DNA from: Candidatus Poribacteria bacterium | GTDB lineage: Bacteria; Poribacteria; WGA-4E; WGA-3G | Reading direction: 5' to 3' | Assembly: GCA_022821965.1 (NCBI GenBank) | Contig: JAJECN010000061.1 | Coordinates: 1 to 64,000, forward strand | Length of the DNA stretch: 64,000 nt | Shown: positions 40,165 to 47,880 of the stretch, piece after piece | How positions within the stretch are numbered: the first letter of the stretch is position 1 | Layout: each line of letters opens with the position of its first letter | Made by a program: the position numbers and the translations under genes | Notes under the pieces: generated by a model | Databases searched by the model: none | The model's input: only the letters and a program-made list of their open reading frames with translations | Told to the model about the DNA's origin: nothing

Positions 40165-42921
40165 ATGGAAAAAGATGACTTTAAACTAATTCACAGCGTA
40201 TTGTCAGGCGACGAGCATGCTTTCAGTATTTTAGTTAAAAAATACCAAAAAAGCGTCCACGCCTTGGCATGGCGGAAAGTTGGAGATTTCCATATCGCTG
40301 AAGAAATCACCCAAGACACCTTCCTGCAAGCACACAAAAAACTCGCTTCGTTGAAAAATCCGAATCAGTTTGCCGGGTGGCTTTACGTGATCACAGATCG
40401 GCTTTGCAGATCATGGTTACGGAAGCGGCAACTGCGTACACAATCACTGGAAGCGACTGATGAGGAAACACTCGAAGAAACGGATTACTCGAACTATATC
40501 CGCGAACAACGTGAAGATACAGCCGTTGAGCATCGTCGTCAAATCGTGCAAAAACTCATGGAAAAACTGCCGGAAAGTGAACGGACCGTGATGGTACTTT
40601 ACTATCTCGGAGAAATGAATTGTAAGGAAATTAGCAAGTTTTTAGGTGTGTCCTCAAATACGGTTAGAAGTCGACTTCACCGTGGGCGAGAACGATTAAA
40701 GAACGAAGAACAAATAATTCAAGAGACCTTTGGTAGCATCCCATTAAGTCCAAATCTCATCGAAAACATCATGGGGAACATTGATGCCATCAAACAGACA
40801 TCCCCTTCAGGAGATAAGCCGTTTCTACCGTTAGCGGCTTTAGGTTCATCTGTTATTTTGGTTATTTTGTTGATGGGAGCGAGCAATCAATTCATCGCGC
40901 GTTCTCAGCAGCCTTATAGCCTTGATGCACAATCAGAACCTACAATTGAAATTGTTGATGCGCCTGTTATTCATAATATCATATCAAAACCTGATGTGCA
41001 AAACCGAGTTGGCAGCGATACTATCCCCGGTAGAAACAGCAACAAAGGTCTACCAACAGGAACTAAGTCTATGAAAAATAATACAGCACAAGAATCCATG
41101 CAATGGAATCTACCAGAAGATGCGAAAGCACGCCTCGGTAAAGGTAAGATAAACGAAATACAGTATTCTTCCGATGGGGCAATTCTCGTTGTTGCGACGG
41201 GTATCGGTATTTGGCTCTACGACACAACAACGTATCAAGAGATCGGACTTCTTACGGCACATACGAGTGCAGTCAAGTGCCTTGCCTTCAGTCCTGATGG
41301 ACACCTCCTTGCGAGTGCAGACGACGCAGGTACCATTCTACTTTGGCATAGAAGCACAGGCGCGCAAAAAGTGCTCACAAGGGGCACGGAATCGATCTCA
41401 AACTTGACATTCAGTCCCGACGGACAAACACTTGCCAGTGGAAGTGGCGGTACTATCCGATTTTGGGATACCATCACTGGAGAAGAAAGGGATGCGTTCA
41501 CAGGACTTCCAGCAAATATCGGTGATTTATCATTTAGTCCCGATGGGAAAACAATTGTGAGTGTAACTTGGGATGGCGAAATCTGTATATTGGATGTGAT
41601 CGCCGGTAAACTTCAGAGAACATTTACTGTGCGTATGACGGATGTTGTCTTTAGCGTTGCCTTCAGTCCGGATGGTGAAACAGTTGCTATTGGCAGTAGA
41701 GATGGTAACATCTACCTCTCAGATTTAAACACGGGTAAACTCAAGCAAAAACTCATTGGACATTCGGTAGATGTTCAAAGCATAGTGTTCAGTTCAGACG
41801 GCAAAACTCTCGCAAGTTCATCATATATAGATGAAACAGTCCGTATCTGGGATGTCCACACAGGCAAACACAGGCGAACCCTTACTGGACACACGTGGGA
41901 TATTCCGGGTTTAGCCTTCAGCCCAGATGGCAAAACCCTCGCGAGTAGCGAAAGTGGTGATGGCACCATCCGTTTCTGGGATGTCCGCACAGGCGATCAA
42001 AAACATGCAGTTACTGGATATACGGGATTTATTGATGATTTTGCATTCGGGTCCAATGGACAGACAATCATAATTGGGTATGGTGCTGGCACCATCCGCT
42101 TATGGGATACACACACTGGACAACACGTCAAAACGTACAATAAGTTTAAGAATGCCATGTCAAACGGGGCAATAGCAAACATACGATTCACCTCCGATGG
42201 AAAAGCGCTCACTTGGGGCAATGAAGGCATGCGCCTTTGGGATGCTGATACAGACGAACTCAAAATGATACTCACGATAAGTGAGTGGGGTAACCATACT
42301 ATCGGACGCAGTCCCGACGGAAAGATAATCGCTATTGCGTTCGATAAGGACAATCTTATAAGATTATGGGATATGCACACAGGTGAACAGAGGCTAACAC
42401 TCACTGGACACACGGAGGGAATTTTTTGCTTAGCATTTAGTCCTGACAGCAAAACCCTCGCCAGCACAAGTGACGATAATACACTCCGCCTCTGGGATGC
42501 ACAAACAGGAAAGAACAAGAAGGTATTTACTTTAGATAGTGCTTGGAGGAACGATGTTGCAGATTGGCGGATAGATAGTACTTGGTGCAGCATCGCATTT
42601 AGTCCCGATGGAAAAATGCTCGCCTGTGGCGGTGGTGAAATCATTCTCTTATGGGATATAGATACATGGAAGACCAAGATGAGACTCACCAGACGGACAC
42701 ATCGGGTGTTTGATTTAGCGTTCAGTCCGGATGGAACTACCCTCGCAAGTGCGGGTTTCGAGAGTAACATCAACTTATGGGATCCACACACCGGTGAGCA
42801 CAAGAAAACACTGACGGGACATACAGCTTGGGTGAGAAGCATCGCGTTCAGTCCGGATGGTAAAACCCTTGGCAGCTGTAGTGACGATGGCACGGTGCTC
42901 ATCTGGGAGATAAATCCGTAA
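40165..42921 (+). CDS. Membrane-anchored ECF sigma factor with extracytoplasmic WD40 propellers
   Basis: GGGAGG 6 nt before the ATG at 40165 sets the start of this 918-residue protein. Residues about 1-185 are an ECF sigma factor (DEHAFSILVKKYQKSVHALA, EEITQDTFLQAHKKL, and region 4 GEMNCKEISKFLGVSSNTVR). A membrane segment lies at about 221-245, followed by a linker with YSLDAQSEPTIEIVDA and KPDVQNRVG. From about 325 to the end there are 14 WD40-type blades of the form AFSPDGKTLASxSxDxTIRLWD, enough for two seven-bladed propellers. Topology would place sigma inside and the propellers outside, a one-protein sensor and transcription factor. The linker is nearly the same in the BNR version at 44028. 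Gemmata-type planctomycetes have ECF-WD40 proteins, so the architecture has precedent. Confidence 0.9.
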   Translation: MEKDDFKLIHSVLSGDEHAFSILVKKYQKSVHALAWRKVGDFHIAEEITQDTFLQAHKKLASLKNPNQFAGWLYVITDRLCRSWLRKRQLRTQSLEATDEETLEETDYSNYIREQREDTAVEHRRQIVQKLMEKLPESERTVMVLYYLGEMNCKEISKFLGVSSNTVRSRLHRGRERLKNEEQIIQETFGSIPLSPNLIENIMGNIDAIKQTSPSGDKPFLPLAALGSSVILVILLMGASNQFIARSQQPYSLDAQSEPTIEIVDAPVIHNIISKPDVQNRVGSDTIPGRNSNKGLPTGTKSMKNNTAQESMQWNLPEDAKARLGKGKINEIQYSSDGAILVVATGIGIWLYDTTTYQEIGLLTAHTSAVKCLAFSPDGHLLASADDAGTILLWHRSTGAQKVLTRGTESISNLTFSPDGQTLASGSGGTIRFWDTITGEERDAFTGLPANIGDLSFSPDGKTIVSVTWDGEICILDVIAGKLQRTFTVRMTDVVFSVAFSPDGETVAIGSRDGNIYLSDLNTGKLKQKLIGHSVDVQSIVFSSDGKTLASSSYIDETVRIWDVHTGKHRRTLTGHTWDIPGLAFSPDGKTLASSESGDGTIRFWDVRTGDQKHAVTGYTGFIDDFAFGSNGQTIIIGYGAGTIRLWDTHTGQHVKTYNKFKNAMSNGAIANIRFTSDGKALTWGNEGMRLWDADTDELKMILTISEWGNHTIGRSPDGKIIAIAFDKDNLIRLWDMHTGEQRLTLTGHTEGIFCLAFSPDSKTLASTSDDNTLRLWDAQTGKNKKVFTLDSAWRNDVADWRIDSTWCSIAFSPDGKMLACGGGEIILLWDIDTWKTKMRLTRRTHRVFDLAFSPDGTTLASAGFESNINLWDPHTGEHKKTLTGHTAWVRSIAFSPDGKTLGSCSDDGTVLIWEINP

Positions 42922-42942
42922 ATACCTCTGACTGGGCTATTT

Positions 42943-43911
42943 CTATTGTTTGATCTTGAGAGCTCCCCATAGGGTTGACGACTTGCCTTTGGGAGAAACA
43001 ACTAAGGGTTTTGAGGACCAAGTCGGTGTCAGTGCCAGTTGTAAATCCTTAGCAATCGCAATCGCTCCGTTACCATCAGCGTTCATCACGTATATGCTGT
43101 AAAGACCGTCACGCTTTGATGAATAGGCAATCTGTTTCCCGTCTGGCGACCACGTTGGATGTGTGTCATCGGATCTACTGTCCGTTAGGTTTTCTTCCGC
43201 GTTGCCATCCACATTAATGATATAGATGTCCCAGATTTTGTTTCGGTAAGACGCAAATGCGATCTGTGTGCCATCAGGAGACCACGCCGGTTGTGTGTCC
43301 CAGTGTTTATCATCAGTGATCCGCCTTATGTCCGTGCCGTCGGTGTTCATCACAAAGATATCCGAACCAAAGATACGGGTTGATTCAAATGCAATCTGTT
43401 TTCCATCTGGCGACCACGCGGGTTGGCTGTCTAAGCCTGGATGGTTGGTGATCCGTTTTAGATTCGTACCGTCGGTATCCATTAAATAAATTTCCACATT
43501 TCCATCTCGTTCTGATGTGAAGGCGATCTGTGTTCCATCTGGCGACCACGCAGGCACACCGTGATCCGCAGGATGTTGGGTTAAATTAATCGGTTTCCCT
43601 CCATCTGTGGTCATTACATAGATTTCAAAGAAAAATCCACCCCGATCTGATACGAAAGCGATCTGTTGACCGTCTGGCGACCACGTCGGTGCCGCGTCAT
43701 ATAGTGCGTGATGGGTAAGCTGCCGGAGCCCCTTACCATCAGCACTCATTACATAAATTTCTTGATTTTTAGGGCTGCCAGACATAAAAGCGATTTGTGC
43801 TTCAGCACCGAGGATTATACCAATCAATGCTACAGTCCCCAATAGCACAAAAACAATAAAACTTTTTTGCAGCTTGTTTTGCAAAGTCGATGGTTTTAAT
43901 TGGTTTCTCAT
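42943..43911 (-). CDS. TolB-like PD40 beta-propeller protein with C-terminal tail motif
   Basis: GGAGG 5 nt before the ATG at 43911 favours that start over one four codons upstream. The 322-residue product has a signal sequence or anchor (about 14-38) and six to seven PD40 repeats of the form PxWSPDGxQIAFxSxRdGxxEIYVMxxDG, as in TolB propellers. The final residues VSPKGKSSTLWGALKIKQ match the tail on the secreted proteins at 12208, 14134 and 21701. It lies 116 bp after the sigma-BNR gene on the same strand and converges on the sigma-WD40 gene, so three propeller genes of different families are adjacent. Ligand unknown. Confidence 0.86.
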   Translation of the reverse strand: MRNQLKPSTLQNKLQKSFIVFVLLGTVALIGIILGAEAQIAFMSGSPKNQEIYVMSADGKGLRQLTHHALYDAAPTWSPDGQQIAFVSDRGGFFFEIYVMTTDGGKPINLTQHPADHGVPAWSPDGTQIAFTSERDGNVEIYLMDTDGTNLKRITNHPGLDSQPAWSPDGKQIAFESTRIFGSDIFVMNTDGTDIRRITDDKHWDTQPAWSPDGTQIAFASYRNKIWDIYIINVDGNAEENLTDSRSDDTHPTWSPDGKQIAYSSKRDGLYSIYVMNADGNGAIAIAKDLQLALTPTWSSKPLVVSPKGKSSTLWGALKIKQ

Positions 43912-44027
43912 TCTTTCCTCCATTGGAAAATTTTCACATAATCTGTTTTACCAGTGGAACTTTGATCCTGTTTTTTCTTTGATAACTCCGCCCTGGGTTA
44001 CTAACCTTTCCGCGGATGCGTATTCAC

Positions 44028-47018
44028 CTATTCCTCTTCAAGCGAGATATGAAAGACCCCGAGCTGGAAGGTAGCAATGTACAACCTATTGTTACTGGCA
44101 ATAAGAGAAACAACTTTATTTGTTATGTGTGGGTCAAGCTCCCATGGCACCTGCGGAGCGTTGCTGTTCTTGGCAACAAGAGAAACAACTTTTTTGGGTG
44201 CACTTGGAGAGATTTTATCCCATTTGCCACGATTATCTAAACGATAGACCCCAGTATCGCCAATACCATAAACTGTGGTGCCATCCACAGCGAATTTGTC
44301 AATAACGACATAAGCTCCCACCTTATCGGTTATCACGCGCCAGTGTGTACCAACTCGTGAAGCTAAAACCCCTTTGTCCGTTGCGACGTAAACCGTTGAA
44401 CCGACAAAGATTATTTCCTTAAAACTGATAAAGCGGAGTGGAAGGTTTGACGTAACGTCTCTCCAACTGTCTCCACCATCAAACGACTGAAACAGCCTGC
44501 CATTCCGCTTGCCCACGTAAATAGTTTCCGCCGAAGCCGCTAACTTAAACCCTTTATTCAACCCAGTATCAGATCGTTCACTGATATCTACCAGTCCAGT
44601 ATTCGTCCATTCTGGGTCGCCGGATTTCCATTTGAAAAGCCTCCCCAAGAATTCTATGTAGAACGTCTCACCACTGACTGCGAACCCGCCGACACCACCA
44701 TATATGTCAAGCAGATATAATGGAGCAGGTACGTTCTTAATTACCTGACGACCCGCAGCCAAACTCGCCTGTTTCAATTCTTCAAAGTGTGCCTCTGTCC
44801 AGAACTCCATGACGAGTGTTTCACCATCAAAATCGGGTACACCTTCAATTGGAATGAGTGCCTTGCCATCTGCAGACAGACGCAAAACACGCAGGTTGGC
44901 ACCTTCATCCATAATCACATAGAGCACATTATCAACAATTTTTAACTTTGAAAATGCAAAGAAACCGCTGTAAAGGCTTTCGTACACGCTTTCCCACGAC
45001 ACGCCTCCATCGGTCGATTGAAAGATGCCTTCACTCGTATGCGCATAAAGTCTATCGTTGAAAAGCACTAAATCCAGTGTTACCGTTCCTGCCATCCCGT
45101 TCGTAAATGGATGCCACGAGTTCCCACCATCAGTTGTACGATGAACACCGAATATCCCTGCTCTGTAAAACGTCTGTTCGTCTACCGCCACAAGTGGCTG
45201 CTTGTTCAACCTAAATGAATTCAGATCTGATTCAAAATTTGTCCCAGCCTGTCCACCATCTGTTAAGTGAGGTTTGACAGCATTTTGCGTTAAGAACGTG
45301 TCATCAACAGGCAAAAACCTTATACCGGTTGGTGTCCGTATTAACACAGATTTATCTTTAGGCGTTATATCTGTCCACGATTTTCCTAAATCGGTTGAAT
45401 GGTAAATACTGTTTAAACTTGCGTCGTCGTCGAGTGCTATTTCTTCTATAGTCTTTGGCGTTGTAAAAAGATCGGAACCTGATTTAACATAAAGATTGTT
45501 TTCAAAGACTTCTAAAGCGTGGATGGCTTCGGACATGCCCACGGGGAGTTGTTCCCAAACACCTGAATTGAGACGGTAAAGACCTCGATTTGTGCCAGCA
45601 AACACTGTGTTTTCAATGGCAGCGATCGCATAAATTCTTTTCCCTGTTAATCCATCGTTGATAGGTGTCCACTGTTTACCGGCATTCGTAGATCGGAAAA
45701 TGCCTTTATCAAGAAGGGCGAAATACATTGTTATAGACGCTTGTGAGTTTTGCCCTTGTGACCCATTTGTGATAATTAATCCAGTAGGATATCCTTTTGG
45801 TAAGAAATTACCAAGTGCCTTCCACGTCTCGCCCCTATCAGCCGAAGTAAATATTTTATGAAGAGTAAGGTAGAGGGTGCCGCCATGCTCCGTGATAGGT
45901 AAGTGATCTTCAGTCGGTAAACCTATGTTGATGAGTGACCAGGCATTTTCATCCTCTGATAATCTGTAGAGACCTGTTGCGGCAATAGCGTAGAGTCCAC
46001 CCTCAGATGTAGAGAAGAGCTTAATGCCGGCACCGCCTTGGAGCCCATTCACCCGCGTCCACTGCGAACCAGAAAATTTGCTGGAATCGCCCCATGTATT
46101 GGATGCTAAAACCGTCTCAGACACCTGTGAACCAGTCTTGTCGCTTCTACCCGGGGTAATAGTACGTCCAAGTCTATTTTGAATATCCGGTTTCGACCTA
46201 GTGTCAAGTACCATAGATGCATCAACAAGTTCAATCGTGGGTTCAGACTGCGCCTCGAAACTATACGGCTTTTGGAAACGAGCAATGTACTGACTGCTCA
46301 CACCGAGCAGCAACATAACCAATACGGTAGCCGTACCAAAGGCTATCCACGGAAGCGAGGGTTTCACAGGTGGAGATGGTGTCGGCTTCATGTTGGCAAT
46401 CTGCTGTATGATGTTTTCCATTAAATCGACAGGCAATTGTACGCTGCTGAGTGTTTCATTAACCAAGAGTTCTTCTTCCGTCCGTAAACGCCTCCGCGCC
46501 CGCTGCAACCGACTCGTGATTGTATTCACCGATACGCCTAAAAATCGACCGATTTCCTTGGTATCCATTTCACCGAGATAGTAGAGCGTTACCACCGTGC
46601 GTTCGCTCTCCGGCAGTTTCTCGAGCAGTTTTTTAACGATCGTACTGCGATGCTTAGTGGCTTCCATCTCGCGTTCCTCTGATATATGATGAACATAGGA
46701 AGATTCCTCTATCTCCTCCATAGGTGTGTCCTCCAGAGATTGCATCGTAGGTTTGCGTCTTTGGATCCAATTAATGCAACGCCGATTCGCAATGACATAC
46801 AACCATCCTTCAAACTGATTAGGATTCTTCAGTGTTCCGAGTCTTTTGTATACTTGGAGGAAGGTGTCTTGCGTAATTTCTTCAGCAACGTGGAAATCAC
46901 CGACCTTCCGCCACGCGAGTGCATGAACACTCTTTTGGTATTTTTGTACCAAAATGGTAAATGCCTCGTCATCGCCATCCAAAATTCTGTGAATGAGTTG
47001 AACGTTGTTCTTGACCAT
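44028..47018 (-). CDS. Membrane-anchored ECF sigma factor with extracytoplasmic BNR/sortilin-like propeller
   Basis: The 996-residue protein repeats the architecture of the gene at 40165 with a different sensor. Residues 1-185 are the ECF sigma part (DEAFTILVQKYQKSVHALAW, EEITQDTFLQVYKRL, GEMDTKEIGRFLGVSVNTIT). The membrane segment is at about 222-245. The linker keeps YSFEAQSEPTIELVDA and SKPDIQNRLG. Beyond about 320 come many BNR/Asp-box-type blades: FTSADRGETWKALG, FRSTNAGKQWTPI, YHSTDLGKSWTDI, HRTTDGGNSWHPF, FQSTDGGVSWESV, FQSFDGGDSWRDV, as in sortilin/Vps10 and YCF48 propellers. GGAG lies 8 nt before the ATG in the shared TTTCTGGAG leader. It follows a lipoprotein gene by 36 bp. Sensor exchange behind a constant sigma-TM-linker is the notable feature. 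Confidence 0.9.
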   Translation of the reverse strand: MVKNNVQLIHRILDGDDEAFTILVQKYQKSVHALAWRKVGDFHVAEEITQDTFLQVYKRLGTLKNPNQFEGWLYVIANRRCINWIQRRKPTMQSLEDTPMEEIEESSYVHHISEEREMEATKHRSTIVKKLLEKLPESERTVVTLYYLGEMDTKEIGRFLGVSVNTITSRLQRARRRLRTEEELLVNETLSSVQLPVDLMENIIQQIANMKPTPSPPVKPSLPWIAFGTATVLVMLLLGVSSQYIARFQKPYSFEAQSEPTIELVDASMVLDTRSKPDIQNRLGRTITPGRSDKTGSQVSETVLASNTWGDSSKFSGSQWTRVNGLQGGAGIKLFSTSEGGLYAIAATGLYRLSEDENAWSLINIGLPTEDHLPITEHGGTLYLTLHKIFTSADRGETWKALGNFLPKGYPTGLIITNGSQGQNSQASITMYFALLDKGIFRSTNAGKQWTPINDGLTGKRIYAIAAIENTVFAGTNRGLYRLNSGVWEQLPVGMSEAIHALEVFENNLYVKSGSDLFTTPKTIEEIALDDDASLNSIYHSTDLGKSWTDITPKDKSVLIRTPTGIRFLPVDDTFLTQNAVKPHLTDGGQAGTNFESDLNSFRLNKQPLVAVDEQTFYRAGIFGVHRTTDGGNSWHPFTNGMAGTVTLDLVLFNDRLYAHTSEGIFQSTDGGVSWESVYESLYSGFFAFSKLKIVDNVLYVIMDEGANLRVLRLSADGKALIPIEGVPDFDGETLVMEFWTEAHFEELKQASLAAGRQVIKNVPAPLYLLDIYGGVGGFAVSGETFYIEFLGRLFKWKSGDPEWTNTGLVDISERSDTGLNKGFKLAASAETIYVGKRNGRLFQSFDGGDSWRDVTSNLPLRFISFKEIIFVGSTVYVATDKGVLASRVGTHWRVITDKVGAYVVIDKFAVDGTTVYGIGDTGVYRLDNRGKWDKISPSAPKKVVSLVAKNSNAPQVPWELDPHITNKVVSLIASNNRLYIATFQLGVFHISLEEE

Positions 47019-47054
47019 CAGAATTCTCCAGAAAAAACTAAATTCGCTTTAAAT

Positions 47055-47765
47055 TCACTGATTTGGAATCGTCCCTACCCCAGGAATGATTGTCCTACTA
47101 CGTCTTTTGATGATGCCCATCAGTTGTTTTTCATAGAAAGATAACTCTGAGAGTGGAAAATTAATTTCATGAAGTTCATCATAGAACGCCCTATCGACGT
47201 ATGCAAACACACCATCCAAGTATACAAGCGTTCCTGCTTCATCTTGCTTCATCAACGTCCGCTTTAGGAGATCTTCAAGCAATCCGCCAGATGAATATTC
47301 ATGTTTGGTCATGCTGTGCTTATTGACTGAAGTGTAGGCGTTTGCATAAATAACGGTGTTGAAACTTTTCCACACCATGTTCCCTGCTTCGTCAGTCGGC
47401 ATCCCGTGTTTGTTAACCGCTTCCCTTATCAAATTTTCCGCATTCTGTACCGGTTCTTCCGTCACATATCCTGCCATTCGGAGTTTTTTATCCTTAAACG
47501 TATAGACTAATTTACAAAGGACACCATCAATCTTATGCTTATAGACGAGTTCATTTTCAGTCCTTTGAAACACTGTGTTTCCTGCCTCAGCAAGTTCAAC
47601 ACGTTCTCGACTGAATCCCCACCGCGTTTTGCGGAAATGATAATCTTCGTTGGTCTCACTTAACATCTGTCCTAAGTTGGCACACCCTGATAGCAACAGT
47701 AGCAATACCAAGGAACAAAACGCCGGTTTTTCATAATATTCACCTGTCAAGTTATTGCGCTGCAT
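47055..47765 (-). CDS. Lipoprotein upstream of the sigma-BNR gene
   Basis: The 236-residue protein has a signal with lipobox LLSGC (Cys near residue 28). The mature part is rich in charged residues; it has FRKTRWGFSRERVELAEAGN (about 44-63), resembling short lipoproteins that check a 'WG.s..eV' motif, and a long C-terminal helix. AAGGGGG precedes the ATG. It is 36 bp upstream of the sigma-BNR gene and shares its transcript behind an ECF-type promoter. A role as partner or regulator of the membrane sigma factor is possible by position only. Confidence 0.7.
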   Translation of the reverse strand: MQRNNLTGEYYEKPAFCSLVLLLLLSGCANLGQMLSETNEDYHFRKTRWGFSRERVELAEAGNTVFQRTENELVYKHKIDGVLCKLVYTFKDKKLRMAGYVTEEPVQNAENLIREAVNKHGMPTDEAGNMVWKSFNTVIYANAYTSVNKHSMTKHEYSSGGLLEDLLKRTLMKQDEAGTLVYLDGVFAYVDRAFYDELHEINFPLSELSFYEKQLMGIIKRRSRTIIPGVGTIPNQ

Positions 47766-47791
47766 AATTTTATCCCCCTTTTAATATTAAT

Positions 47792-47817
47792 GACACAATT
47801 TTTAGGGGATAACGTGC
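47792..47817 (-). promoter_or_regulatory. ECF-type promoter signature, copy 3
   Basis: On the minus strand, AATTATGCACG (GCACG at 47817-47813) is followed after 17 bp by TGTC (47795-47792) and ATTAATATT. The ATG of the lipoprotein gene is 26 nt downstream. Confidence 0.5.
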
Positions 47818-47880
47818 ATAATTCTAAAAAAAACGAGAAAACTGAATATTTGTATGATTTTAATTGAATAAAAACGAAAA

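Noticed and set aside
41997-43001. 334-codon minus-strand open frame opposite the sigma-WD40 gene
   Set aside because: It is the antisense shadow of regular WD40 blades (SPDGKTLAS read backwards), with a repetitive Val-Leu-Pro-Ser-Gly-Leu-Asn product and no ribosome site.
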